Origin: Pacificoceanicola onchidii
GTDB taxonomy: Bacteria > Pseudomonadota > Alphaproteobacteria > Rhodobacterales > Rhodobacteraceae
Length of the DNA: 64,000 bases
Direction of reading: 5' to 3'
Assembly: GCF_004804335.1 (NCBI RefSeq)
Contig: NZ_SRXY01000002.1
Location: 11,306-75,305, forward strand
This document shows positions 8,127 through 15,865 of this stretch, piece after piece. The first letter of the stretch is position 1; each line of letters begins with the position of its first letter. The notes beneath the pieces are model-generated. The model had not been told where the DNA came from, did no database searches, and worked only from the letters and a program-made list of their open reading frames with translations. The position numbers were made by a program, and so were the translations under genes.

Positions 8127-10027
8127 GTGGTGTAGTCCTCGCCACTCGACGAAGAGCCGCCGGACGATGCGGTGAATGCGACAGGGCGTCCCTGGTTGTT
8201 GCGCGGCGCGTCATCATAGGCGCGGCGGAACATGTCGGTGAAGCAAATGCCCCGATAGCCCGTCACGTCGCGCTTGCCCTTGGTAAAGGGGCGGTTCGTG
8301 GTCGGGTCGCGGTAGCGGCCTGCCTCGGCCTTGAACTTGAGCGATACGGTGCGCTGGCCCCACATGCCTTCGCCGCGCTGATCCATCCACAGATTGAATC
8401 CGTCGATCAGCTCGCGGGCAGACAGAAAGTCATCACTGGCGCCGCTGACAACGCAGCATTCGGCCAGGAAGGTGCCGATCGGGTCGCTGTCAGCGCGATA
8501 GTCCTGCGTTGCTTCCAGAACCTGATCGGGTTCCTGCAGGCCACCTTCAAGAAAGGCCATCAACCCTTCGATCAGCCAGTTCAGGATGCCGGCGCGCTCT
8601 TCCCACAGCTTGTCGATCAGCTTTTCGTCGCGCTCGGCCTCGGGGATTTGCACGTCGAAGGGCACCAGCAGCACCCGGCGCCAGATGCCGTCATCGGTGC
8701 CCCGGATATCGGGCTTGTGGTTGCCGCTGATCGTCAGCTTGAAATAGGGGCGCACTTCGATGAAGTCGGAATGCAGCTGGCGCACCAGGATCGGTTCGCC
8801 GCCCGTCATCTCTTTGATCATGCCTTCCTGCAGCCGGTCGCCTTCCTCGGGTTCCGACGCCAAGGCGGCACGCGCGCCCACCAGGGGCATCAGGTCGGGC
8901 GTGGCATCGGCCCCGCTCTTGTTGTTGCGCCCGGTCAGCGACTTGATCTTCACCGTGGTGGCATAATCCCCCAACAGGCGGTTCATCAGGTCCGACAGGA
9001 CGGATTTGCCGTTCGCGCCCTTGCCATACTGGAACACGAATTTCTGCACCGGGGTCGCGGTCATACACAGACCCCACCAGCGCTGCAGGAAAGCCCGCAT
9101 TTCGGGATCGGGCTGCACCCGCCGCATGAAGGCATCGAACCTCGGACAGGTCGCGTGCCTGTCGAATTCGGCCGGCATCAGCTTGGTGATGAACTGCGGA
9201 TGGTTCCGCCCCTCGACCGGCACTTCGCGCGCATGATCGATGATTTCGACATCGGCCACCTTGCCGCTGCTTTCAGGTCGCAGATCGGTCACGCGAAACC
9301 GCAGAATGCCGCTTTCGGTGTTCACAGTCAGCGGGTCGGCGTCCAGGTCTTCGACCTCGCGGCCGAGACTGGTGGTTGCCTCTGTCAGCAGCGCATCGAT
9401 CCGGCCTTTGTTGCCGGTCGATTTGGCGAAGCTGCGGTGGTCCGACTTCATGCCGGCCCGTCGATCTTTCAGCTTGTGAATCCACTTCATCTGCTGGTCG
9501 AGATCATCCAGTTCGATTTCCTCTTCGACGGTCAGCTTTTCGCCACCGTCACCCGCCTTGTCGGCCATCGCCTTTTTCAGGCGCAGCTGGTCAAGGCGCG
9601 GCCGCACGATGGATTCGCGCTCGATTTGCTCGAGCTGCCAATCTTCCAGCACCACATGCGGGATTTCTTCGATGATGCGGCGCTGGATCGACTGCGCGTG
9701 CCGGCGAACGGCGATGCCGTCAGGGTCCAGCTTCCAGCGCTTTTCATCCCAGATGTGCCAGCCGACGCGGGGCACATACATGGCGTGATCGCCGCAATAG
9801 AGCGCAAAGCGCGACCCGTTTCCGGTATCGTTCAGCGGAAGGCGCGCGCCCTCGATCGACGGGCCTTGATCGTCATCAGGGTCGGAATATCCGCCGAAAT
9901 CATCCGGGGTGCGGGGCGGCGGGCCATCCATGTGGCCACCATCATCGGGCGGCGCAAGACCTTCGGCCGGCGAGATATCTTCGGCCGCATCGAAGGTCTT
10001 GCGGACATCATCAATATTGCCTGTCAT
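8123..10027 (-). CDS. Phage/plasmid primase-helicase, P4/D5 type (helicase part)
   Basis: This 634-residue protein is a superfamily-3-like replicative helicase. The D5 N-terminal region leads into an ATPase with Walker A GKGANGKSVL, a sensor region near KLTISGNHKPDIRGTDDGIWRR, and a winged-helix-like C-terminus. The start is the ATG at 10027 (MTGNIDD), which overlaps the methyltransferase stop as ATGA. The open frame extends 41 codons upstream only inside that gene. The N-terminal 70 residues are acidic and probably disordered. The primase activity is probably supplied by the separate Toprim gene at 10710-11849. Confidence 0.92.
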   Translation of the reverse strand: MTGNIDDVRKTFDAAEDISPAEGLAPPDDGGHMDGPPPRTPDDFGGYSDPDDDQGPSIEGARLPLNDTGNGSRFALYCGDHAMYVPRVGWHIWDEKRWKLDPDGIAVRRHAQSIQRRIIEEIPHVVLEDWQLEQIERESIVRPRLDQLRLKKAMADKAGDGGEKLTVEEEIELDDLDQQMKWIHKLKDRRAGMKSDHRSFAKSTGNKGRIDALLTEATTSLGREVEDLDADPLTVNTESGILRFRVTDLRPESSGKVADVEIIDHAREVPVEGRNHPQFITKLMPAEFDRHATCPRFDAFMRRVQPDPEMRAFLQRWWGLCMTATPVQKFVFQYGKGANGKSVLSDLMNRLLGDYATTVKIKSLTGRNNKSGADATPDLMPLVGARAALASEPEEGDRLQEGMIKEMTGGEPILVRQLHSDFIEVRPYFKLTISGNHKPDIRGTDDGIWRRVLLVPFDVQIPEAERDEKLIDKLWEERAGILNWLIEGLMAFLEGGLQEPDQVLEATQDYRADSDPIGTFLAECCVVSGASDDFLSARELIDGFNLWMDQRGEGMWGQRTVSLKFKAEAGRYRDPTTNRPFTKGKRDVTGYRGICFTDMFRRAYDDAPRNNQGRPVAFTASSGGSSSSGEDYTT

Positions 10028-10710
10028 GCTGCCACCTTCCTTGCGTGCAAGCCCCATTGTGCGGCCGCGGCCCGTGCCACACCGGGATAGGTCTTGCTGC
10101 GTAGCTTCGCCCGGTTTGGCCCCGGCGGCATGCGGAACACCTGTTGCCATTTTTTGTATTCGTCAGTGCCCCGCTTCGGCGGGGTCAACGCCCTGTCGGG
10201 CACCAGCTCGGGCAGACCGTGCAGATAGAACCCGGTCGCCTTGAACGCCGGATCGCCGAACTGGTGCGGCTGCACGATCTGCGGCTTCGGCAGGCCGCGA
10301 ATGCGTTCCCGTGCCCATTTGTGCATGATCGGATTTTCGATCGCGCGCAGCGGGATCGGCGCGTGAAGACAGGCTTCGAACAGATCGCAGGCCGCATGGA
10401 ACTCAGCAATCATGTCCGGCCAGGTCCGCCCCTTGGGAAGCTTCTTCGGATGCGTTTTATCGGGGCCATAAAGCCAGCGCTGGCCGGCCCGGCAAAGGCG
10501 GGTGCATGGCGGATGGGCGACGCACAGCAAGTGCCAGAACGGATCATCCAGCTGATCGCGGATGTCGCCCCGTATATGCCGGTTGGTCGGCGTGTCGGCC
10601 GGGTCTACGTCGCATGACCAGGCGTTGAACCCAAGCGCCCGGAAAGCCTCGCGCATTTCGCCACTGGTTTCGCAACCAATCAGCACGTTGATTTCCGAGG
10701 CATCGCGCAT
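10024..10710 (-). CDS. DNA methyltransferase-like protein (C5-cytosine fold), divergent
   Basis: This is a 228-residue protein. The N-terminus INVLIGCETSGEMREAF (about 7-23) has the look of an AdoMet-binding motif I in cytosine-C5 methylases, SCDVDPAD (about 32-39) fits motif II, and AHPPCTRL (about 65-72) has the PC pair of catalytic motif IV. The remainder is shorter than a full C5 methylase and lacks a clear target-recognition domain. It could methylate phage DNA, or be a modification enzyme of another kind. The gene sits between primase and helicase, with a 1-base overlap upstream and ATGA downstream, so it is made together with the replisome. Confidence 0.7.
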   Translation of the reverse strand: MRDASEINVLIGCETSGEMREAFRALGFNAWSCDVDPADTPTNRHIRGDIRDQLDDPFWHLLCVAHPPCTRLCRAGQRWLYGPDKTHPKKLPKGRTWPDMIAEFHAACDLFEACLHAPIPLRAIENPIMHKWARERIRGLPKPQIVQPHQFGDPAFKATGFYLHGLPELVPDRALTPPKRGTDEYKKWQQVFRMPPGPNRAKLRSKTYPGVARAAAAQWGLHARKVAA

Positions 10711-11849
10711 CAGTCGTCACACCCTTCGCCATCCGGCGCGCCGTCCATCAGCACGTCATTCAGATCGACCCCGGCGCCGGCATGCACGATCTGGCCCTGC
10801 AAGCCGGGGTTCAGCGCCATGGCCCGGCGAAGGCCGCATTCCAGCTTGGCGCGGGTCATTTTCGGATCGCTGTCGCCATCCATGATGAAGACCAGACGCT
10901 TGACCCAGAGCGGCGGCACGAAGGCGTCGGCGTCTGACATGTCGGGCAGACCGGAATAGCGCCTGCCCTTCACCCTCTGCATCCGGCCGGCCATGTTGCC
11001 CAAATCCACCCCGGCCCAATAGGCCGCATTGGCGAAAGGCTGTGCCGCCATGGCGGTCAACGTGGTCTCAACCCCTTCGCCCATGACCAGCGTGTCGGCG
11101 CCCTTTGGCGTAAGAAGCCGGATTGCACCGGACTTCTTCGACCCGCGGACCAGCTTGGCAGGCAGGCTTTCGCCCTCAAGGCTGATCCGGGCCTTGCCAT
11201 GCGGCGGCGCGCGATCCACCCATGTCTGATGCACCGCGGTCAGCTCGCCGGCCGGCGACAGGATGCCCGCTACCATGCAGGGGCCGCGATGGGCCGTGAC
11301 ATATTCGCGGCCGACCTTTTTGACATAGGGGTGATCTACTATGAAGCGCAGGGCCTCGGGTATCTCAGGCAGCATGTCGGACGTGATGCCGCGCGCGAGC
11401 AGATAGGCCCGCACCACGCCCAGGCGACCGGGGCGCGCTTTCTTCCAGATCAAACGCGCGTCGGACACTGCCCGGCGACGGTAGCGATCCGCCTCTTCGC
11501 GCTGTTTCCGCTCAGCCTCGGCAGCAAGCTGGCGGCGGCGCTCCACTTCGCGCGGGTCCAACTCCGCTGGCTGGTCACCACAAAGCCACGACAGAGCGCC
11601 TTTGAAATCCAGGTTCAGCACCCCCATCGCCAGCGCGATTTGATCACCTCCGCGCAGATCGCACTTTCGGCACAGGAAAGCATTGGACCGCAGATTGATC
11701 CCGAACCGGTCGCGGCCGCCGCACAATGGGCACGGGCCAACCATTTCATTCGCCATCCGCTTCAGGCCCGCGATGCCCAAACGGTCGACCATTTCAGTCA
11801 TCGGAATGGCCTTTGCTTCGATCAACCGCGGGTCTTCGGGGAAGCTCAT
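10710..11849 (-). CDS. Phage primase with zinc finger and Toprim domain
   Basis: This 379-residue protein should make RNA primers for phage replication. A zinc-ribbon CPLCGGRDRFG followed by FLCRKCDLRGGD (about 40-70) resembles the P4-alpha/DnaG zinc finger. A Toprim region has TLVMGEGVETTLTA (acidic Glu) at about 255 and LVFIMDGDSD at about 320. The start is the ATG at 11849 (MSFPED), which overlaps the previous stop as ATGA. A GTG- or ATG-started longer form is not needed. It works with the D5 helicase two genes downstream. Confidence 0.9.
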   Translation of the reverse strand: MSFPEDPRLIEAKAIPMTEMVDRLGIAGLKRMANEMVGPCPLCGGRDRFGINLRSNAFLCRKCDLRGGDQIALAMGVLNLDFKGALSWLCGDQPAELDPREVERRRQLAAEAERKQREEADRYRRRAVSDARLIWKKARPGRLGVVRAYLLARGITSDMLPEIPEALRFIVDHPYVKKVGREYVTAHRGPCMVAGILSPAGELTAVHQTWVDRAPPHGKARISLEGESLPAKLVRGSKKSGAIRLLTPKGADTLVMGEGVETTLTAMAAQPFANAAYWAGVDLGNMAGRMQRVKGRRYSGLPDMSDADAFVPPLWVKRLVFIMDGDSDPKMTRAKLECGLRRAMALNPGLQGQIVHAGAGVDLNDVLMDGAPDGEGCDD

Positions 11850-12034
11850 TTCGCACCGCCTAATTCGCAACGTCGGCGCGCCAGGGCGGCTTGCTCATCG
11901 GCAGTCAAATTGCGGCTTTGCATCCGCAACCCGCCCACAAAACCCTGCCACTCGGCGATGGTCTCTAAACTGTTGATCTTGTCGGTAAGCGTGATCTTTT
12001 CGCCCCGGCGGAACTTGGCCATAAGGTCAACCAT
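11846..12034 (-). CDS. Small phage protein, function unknown
   Basis: This is a 62-residue protein beginning MVDLMAKFRRGEKITLTDKIN. It is helical and charged, with a C-terminal NLTADEQAALARRRCELG segment. The ATG at 12034 has AGAGGAGGGCAG upstream, a strong ribosome site, and overlaps the previous gene by 8 bp. The frame is open further upstream but reads through the neighbouring gene. Nothing shows its role beyond membership in the replication operon. Confidence 0.72.
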   Translation of the reverse strand: MVDLMAKFRRGEKITLTDKINSLETIAEWQGFVGGLRMQSRNLTADEQAALARRRCELGGAK

Positions 12035-12353
12035 TGATGTCTGCCCTCCTCTGCCAAGCGAACAGGTCAACGGCATCCGAGCCAGCCAGTACCACTTCGG
12101 CTTCGCGCGGTGACACGCGATCGAGCCAGTCGGACAAAAACGCCTGCAGCTTTTCCGCCGCGTTGGCTGGGGCCAGCTCAACCGTCGCAAGGAATTCGGC
12201 GACCGCGTGGCAAGCCTCTTCGTCATGCGGCACCTGACGCAGCGCCGCGACGGCTAGGTCAATCCGGTCTCGCAATCCGCACTGGCCACATTTCGCCTTC
12301 ATGGCCGCAGTGGTGACACACAGGCCGAAGGATATGACCGGGCTGTCGCTCAT
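12027..12353 (-). CDS. Small phage protein with CxxC, function unknown
   Basis: This is a 108-residue protein beginning MSDSPVISFGLC. It has a KCGQCG knuckle near residue 22 and a helical C-terminal half (residues about 55-95). The CxxC is single, so a full zinc site would need partners or the upstream Cys. The ATG at 12353 overlaps the methylase stop as ATGA. Confidence 0.72.
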   Translation of the reverse strand: MSDSPVISFGLCVTTAAMKAKCGQCGLRDRIDLAVAALRQVPHDEEACHAVAEFLATVELAPANAAEKLQAFLSDWLDRVSPREAEVVLAGSDAVDLFAWQRRADING

Positions 12354-13057
12354 GTCAGCGCCTCGCGCACTCGCCTGCAGGCCGTGTCGAAATGCTCGCG
12401 CTCGATCTCGATGCCCAACCCGGCGCGCCCCGCCTCGATCGCGGCGACAAGCGTCGTGCCCGACCCCATGTAAGGATCCAGCACCACATCGCCGGGTTCA
12501 CTGGAATTCTCGATATAGTGCCGCATCAGAGCGACCGGCTTTTCCGTCTTGTGGTTCCCAAGCCCCGGCCGATCAGCACGGAACAGCTGCTTTGATCCCA
12601 GGTTTCGGATCGGTCGCCCCTTGCCTTTCCAGAGATACAACACGAACTCGAGATGCTTCATATACCAGCGGTTCGGCGTCGGGCCGTGCTTGTCCCAGAC
12701 CAGCAGATTATGGAACTTGAACCCAGCCCCCAAAAACGCACCAGCCGCCAGCATCAGGTTCTTGTCATTGACCATCACATAGGCGTCGGCATCGGGTTTT
12801 AACGCGCGATAGATCGGCCCGCCTGTGCGGTTCCATTCCGCCATCACCATCAGATCGCCAGAATTATCGTAGTCTTCGGGATCGAAGATCCCGGTCATGG
12901 TCTTGCCGTCAGTCTGACCTCGCCCGCCCGAAGTCAGGCGATAGGGATGATCTGTGCAAAGCAGATCAGCCGCGCCTCGATAGTCGGCCAAAACCTCTTG
13001 GGCATCGCCATGAATGAGTGTCACCGGCCCGATCTGAACCACGTCAGGCGCGCTCAT
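12350..13057 (-). CDS. DNA methyltransferase, N6-adenine/N4-cytosine type, with DHPY catalytic motif
   Basis: This 235-residue amino-methyltransferase should modify phage or host DNA. The catalytic motif IV (TDHPY, about residues 35-39) comes before the AdoMet motif I (LDPYMGSGTT, about 195-204), which is the beta-class order. The FxGxG equivalent is DPYMGSG. The second residue of the usual DPPY is His instead of Pro, which is unusual. HKTEKPVALM before motif I is typical. It has no target-recognition insert, as in small phage methylases. It overlaps both neighbours as ATGA and has no partner restriction gene in view. Confidence 0.88.
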   Translation of the reverse strand: MSAPDVVQIGPVTLIHGDAQEVLADYRGAADLLCTDHPYRLTSGGRGQTDGKTMTGIFDPEDYDNSGDLMVMAEWNRTGGPIYRALKPDADAYVMVNDKNLMLAAGAFLGAGFKFHNLLVWDKHGPTPNRWYMKHLEFVLYLWKGKGRPIRNLGSKQLFRADRPGLGNHKTEKPVALMRHYIENSSEPGDVVLDPYMGSGTTLVAAIEAGRAGLGIEIEREHFDTACRRVREALT

Positions 13058-13278
13058 CTCAGAACCTCAATCGCCTTTTCGCAGGCCCGGACGCGCCCGA
13101 CATAAAAGCGCGCATATCGCCCACCATCCCGATCACGCAGCCCGCGATAGAATTTCAAACGGGACTGCCAACCGGCCAGATCAAGCTGTTCACTGTGATA
13201 CCGCCCGGCTACGGTGACAAATCCCGAGCCTTCCGTGTGCAGGACGGAAAGCGGACCGATCTTGCAAACTTCGCTCAC
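13054..13278 (-). CDS. Small phage protein, function unknown
   Basis: This is a 74-residue protein from a GTG at 13278 (MSEVCKIGPLSVL). GGGGGT precedes the GTG. The C-terminal 45 residues are basic and aromatic (RLKFYRGLRDRDGGRYARFYVGRVR). The frame is open to 13617, but that part lies antiparallel in frame to nothing conserved and crosses the Cro-like gene. The GTG overlaps the stop of a 17-codon leader as GTGA, and its own stop overlaps the methylase start as ATGA. Confidence 0.6.
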   Translation of the reverse strand: MSEVCKIGPLSVLHTEGSGFVTVAGRYHSEQLDLAGWQSRLKFYRGLRDRDGGRYARFYVGRVRACEKAIEVLR

Positions 13279-13328
13279 GCCGCACCCCCAAAAAAGAGAA
13301 AGGCCAGAAGAAAGGGGCGAACCTTCAT
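13275..13328 (-). CDS. Possible 17-residue hydrophobic leader peptide
   Basis: ATG at 13328 reads MKVRPFLLAFLFFGGAA then TGA. It overlaps the Cro-like gene's stop as ATGA and the next GTG as GTGA. The peptide has a positive N-terminus and a hydrophobic core, like a short membrane peptide. Its main role may be to couple translation from the regulator to the next gene. Too short for certainty. Confidence 0.4.
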   Translation of the reverse strand: MKVRPFLLAFLFFGGAA

Positions 13329-13651
13329 GTGGCACCCCTTTCGCCAACGGAACGCCCTTGTCTTGGCTGCGGCCTTTGCTCGATGTTTCGGGTCGTTGGC
13401 GGGTCTTGTGTTTCTGTTTTGGTTTCGTGCACAAACTGTGCCGAGAAATGCTCCGGGCGCAAATCCACCCCACGCTCCCCAGCCTTAGCAAGAAGAGCTT
13501 TTTTGGCTGTCCGAGGAACCTCTCCATCGGTGCCGCCTTTTTCGGAGCCAAGCATCCACCGATACACGGAGGATCGGTTGCGCCCGGCCATCTCGGCGGT
13601 AGCGCCAACCCCCCCACATATCTTGATTACAGTTTTCGCAGGATCAAGCAT
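13325..13651 (-). CDS. Cro/CII-like phage HTH regulator
   Basis: This is a 108-residue protein beginning MLDPAKTVIKICGG. Residues about 5-35 form a helix-turn-helix (VGATAEMAGRNRSSVYRWM) of the kind seen in phage Cro and YdaS-type proteins. The C-terminal 40 residues are polar and probably flexible. It is the first gene of the leftward operon and is divergent from the XRE gene at 13748, across three copies of a 15-bp operator. This is the classic cro-side position. The ATG at 13651 is chosen because upstream in-frame codons lie within the operators. Confidence 0.82.
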   Translation of the reverse strand: MLDPAKTVIKICGGVGATAEMAGRNRSSVYRWMLGSEKGGTDGEVPRTAKKALLAKAGERGVDLRPEHFSAQFVHETKTETQDPPTTRNIEQRPQPRQGRSVGERGAT

Positions 13652-13661
13652 GTTGCCTTTA

Positions 13662-13737
13662 TTGCGATTATCGCGATAAATGGCAAGTATAGATTGTCGC
13701 GATTTTCGCGATAGAATGCTGATTGCGAATATCGCAC
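13662..13737. promoter_or_regulatory. Phage operator region, three 15-bp near-palindromes
   Basis: Sites are TTGCGATTATCGCGA (13662-13676), TCGCGATTTTCGCGA (13697-13711) and TTGCGAATATCGCAC (13723-13737). All fit TNGCGAnnnTCGCNA. They lie between the divergent regulator genes, and TAGAAT at 13712-13717 is a possible rightward -10 element between sites 2 and 3. Two more copies occur at 15720-15768. Confidence 0.85.
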
Positions 13738-13747
13738 ATTGACCACT

Positions 13748-14059
13748 ATGGACGTTATTGATGCAGAATGGATCAAGCGGCACTTGCCGAAAGAGCGTGG
13801 AGCGCAAGCAGCTCTAGCGCGGGCGACCGGCATTAGTCCGGATCACCTTTCTAAGATTCTTACTGGGGATAGGGCGGTTCAGGGACACGAAGTTCCGAAA
13901 ATCTATCAGTACTTCTACCCCAATGAACAACCAGCTATCAGTGATCCCCGGCTTTCAGAACTCGTTGATCTATGGCACAAACTAGAGCCGGCAGAGCAGG
14001 ATTTTCTGCGAAACGCTGCAAAAGCGCAGCTCGCTTCGCGGGATCCTTCTCGCGACTGA
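13748..14059 (+). CDS. Small XRE/Cro-type HTH regulator
   Basis: This is a 103-residue protein beginning MDVIDAEWIKRHL. The HTH (GAQAALARATGISPDHLSKILTGDR) spans about residues 18-42, and a helical C-terminus follows (LSELVDLWHKLEPAEQDFL). The ATG lies only 10 bp after the third operator and has no Shine-Dalgarno sequence, so the message may be leaderless or nearly so, as for some phage repressors. Divergent from the Cro-like gene, it may be a second immunity regulator alongside the larger XRE protein downstream. Confidence 0.82.
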   Translation: MDVIDAEWIKRHLPKERGAQAALARATGISPDHLSKILTGDRAVQGHEVPKIYQYFYPNEQPAISDPRLSELVDLWHKLEPAEQDFLRNAAKAQLASRDPSRD

Positions 14060-14129
14060 TTGCTCTTAAGTCACTGACAATGTCTTCCAGATCAAACATC
14101 TTCAACCTACCTCTGGTTGAGGAACTTGA

Positions 14130-14158
14130 TTGACGCCACCAATATCGTCAACTAATTT
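14130..14158 (+). promoter_or_regulatory. Probable promoter of the XRE-PAS-like repressor gene
   Basis: TTGACG (14130-14135), a 17-bp spacer and TAATTT (14153-14158) form a sigma70-like promoter 44 bp before the ATG at 14202. It carries no copy of the 15-bp operator. An inverted repeat CAACC/GGTTG lies just upstream at about 14103-14119. Confidence 0.6.
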
Positions 14159-14201
14159 CCCCAGAAATTGTTTAAAAACCATTTCGCGGGAAAGAGAAGC
14201 T

Positions 14202-14978
14202 ATGCCCAAGAAAGAAAAGCTAAGTCAGCTTGCCTTGAATCGTATCGCCTACTGCGCAGACGCGTCGGGCTTGGGGAAATCGTTTATTAGCGAGAGTGTG
14301 GGACAGGAGAAATCTTATCTCTCCGGCTTACTGCGTACAGGTCGAGAGCCTGGCGCTTCGACCCTTCATCGAATGGCTAAGCTGTTTGGTGTGTCTACTG
14401 ACTTTCTATTGGGCTTCGACGACGAATTGAAAGTCTCAGCCAAAGAAACTACCGATCAATACGCTGCACGCCTGCTCTCAGACATCACTTCGGCCGCCGC
14501 GCGCTTAGCCGCAGCCAACGGGCAGCGACTGAATTTCAATCAAATACTTGAGTGGTGGCGGACTTCCGACCGGAAAATCAGCGGCTGTTCTGACGTGGAA
14601 GAACAGTTCGACCTGATCGAAGTTCCGGCTCAATGTGACGACTACGTAAAGCCACACAAAGTCGGCAAGCTATCCATGGCGGGCACTAGGGTTGGCCACA
14701 CCGCAGACAGCCTGCAACGCGTAGTTTGGGCAATGCCTGAAGGAATGAGACGTCAACTTGTTGCGTCATACTATGACGCCTCCATCCAAGGCGAGAACTA
14801 CAAAATCACCCCTCACCACATGGTTCTTGAAGTTCCGGAAATCGAAGCGACCATTCCTCTTTGCTACGACCGGTTGCTCTTGCCAGTAAGTGCTGGTGAT
14901 GGCCGAAAATTCATCATCTCGCACTGCTATCCGGCGTCAGAAAACGGTGCAGAATTTCAGGGTCGCGTACGAATCTAG
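14202..14978 (+). CDS. XRE-family repressor with PAS-like sensor domain
   Basis: This is a 258-residue protein. The N-terminal 65 residues form an XRE helix-turn-helix (GLGKSFISESVGQEKSYLSGLLRTGREPGAS-type run, shortened here) ending in the usual LFGVSTDFLLGFD. The C-terminal half (about 120-250) contains SLQRVVWAMPEGMRRQL and a closing RLLLPVSAGDGRKFII. These look like PAS-type sensors of alphaproteobacterial regulators. It has no LexA/CI-type Ser-Lys peptidase. If it is the prophage repressor, induction would come through ligand sensing, not RecA-driven self-cleavage. The ATG at 14202 has AAAGAGAAG upstream. Its 3' end overlaps the convergent gene by 65 bp. Confidence 0.75.
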   Translation: MPKKEKLSQLALNRIAYCADASGLGKSFISESVGQEKSYLSGLLRTGREPGASTLHRMAKLFGVSTDFLLGFDDELKVSAKETTDQYAARLLSDITSAAARLAAANGQRLNFNQILEWWRTSDRKISGCSDVEEQFDLIEVPAQCDDYVKPHKVGKLSMAGTRVGHTADSLQRVVWAMPEGMRRQLVASYYDASIQGENYKITPHHMVLEVPEIEATIPLCYDRLLLPVSAGDGRKFIISHCYPASENGAEFQGRVRI

Positions 14979-15648
14979 AAGCGATGTGCTCCAAGGTTCT
15001 TAAGTCATTTGCGACAAAGTATTCAGTCGAGAACCTTCTTTCGGGTGGGTCGCTCCAAATCTGTGCGCAAGGCACAATTGTGGTAAAGCCGTATTCACAA
15101 GGCTTACTTCTGTTTCCATCTTCCTCCCGGACAAAGGCGTGTATCCAATTCGGCCTCCAAAACAACGCAGAAAGCGCCTGAATATATAACAGAATTGCTC
15201 CAGAGACTCCGGGGATCCCCCGTGGTCCAACTGGAGCTTTCTCCAAGAAAAACTCGGCCAGATAAACGGTCGGTCCACGGATGGTGTCGGCGATCACAGG
15301 TGCCGGGTCCATCACATGCCCATGATCTTCCCCATACAACCTAAGGTAAGACGACTGCATGTGCCGACCGAGCGTGCGATCTCCAAGATCATAGAAATAT
15401 GCACCGATGCCTCCTACGCATTTTCCGTTCATGTACGCGAGGATGCCGCCAGCGTCGTTCTCCCTGAAATCGAAAAATGCCGGATCAAACATGGGATGAG
15501 GCGGCAGTTTTCCAGCAGCCGTCATCAGTTCGTCAAATTCCGATACACTTTCAGAGTACCTTATTGAGATATCCAGATCGCCCAACCACTCACTGAGAAG
15601 AGCCAGGAGCGAGACCAAATCGTGTCGCTTCTTGGTCAAGGCGCGCAC
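14914..15648 (-). CDS. Uncharacterised protein, possibly GNAT-like, convergent with the repressor
   Basis: This is a 244-residue protein read from a GTG at 15648. The central part has alternating strands and helices (GGILAYMNGKCVGGIGAYFYD at 67-87, split by short gaps; VYLAEFFLEK then RGIPGVSGAILLYIQ at about 128-153). That arrangement resembles an acetyltransferase with an acyl-CoA loop before its main helix. I am not sure of the fold. No signal peptide or membrane segment is visible. It overlaps the XRE-PAS-like gene tail-to-tail, and the 15-bp phage operator lies 72 bp upstream of its start. Codon use and AT content resemble the immunity region. Confidence 0.6.
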   Translation of the reverse strand: MRALTKKRHDLVSLLALLSEWLGDLDISIRYSESVSEFDELMTAAGKLPPHPMFDPAFFDFRENDAGGILAYMNGKCVGGIGAYFYDLGDRTLGRHMQSSYLRLYGEDHGHVMDPAPVIADTIRGPTVYLAEFFLEKAPVGPRGIPGVSGAILLYIQALSALFWRPNWIHAFVREEDGNRSKPCEYGFTTIVPCAQIWSDPPERRFSTEYFVANDLRTLEHIASRFVRDPEILHRFLTPDSSAR

Positions 15649-15719
15649 CTCTTTGTTGCGATCAAGGCGGCCTTCTGCCGCTCTCCATGTATGAACAATT
15701 TATTACCACGTTTGCAATG

Positions 15720-15771
15720 ATGCGATTTTCGCAATTTTTGCTTTGACTTTATGTTGCGAATTTCGCAATAA
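15720..15771. promoter_or_regulatory. Second phage operator region with a rightward promoter
   Basis: ATGCGATTTTCGCAA (15720-15734) and the perfect palindrome TTGCGAATTTCGCAA (15754-15768) match the three sites at 13662-13737. TTGACT (15743-15748) and CAATAA (15766-15771) with a 17-bp spacer form a rightward promoter, and the palindrome covers its spacer and -10. Repressor binding should shut off the early operon that starts at 15866. Confidence 0.8.
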
Positions 15772-15865
15772 ATGTCTCGCGGTGCTGTACTTCGCTCACC
15801 ACTCTCAGCTTTCAGCAGTTTGCGTAGACGAAAGCCGTGCCGCAGCGACCCCGATGGAGGCCCCC

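Noticed and set aside
7777-8135. Plus-strand frames of 65 and 89 codons over the repeat region
   Set aside because: They lack ribosome sites and do not join neighbouring genes; the minus-strand frame fits the operon better.
8648-10090. Long + strand frame (480 codons)
   Set aside because: It mirrors the D5 helicase gene on the other strand and shows only reversed codon bias.
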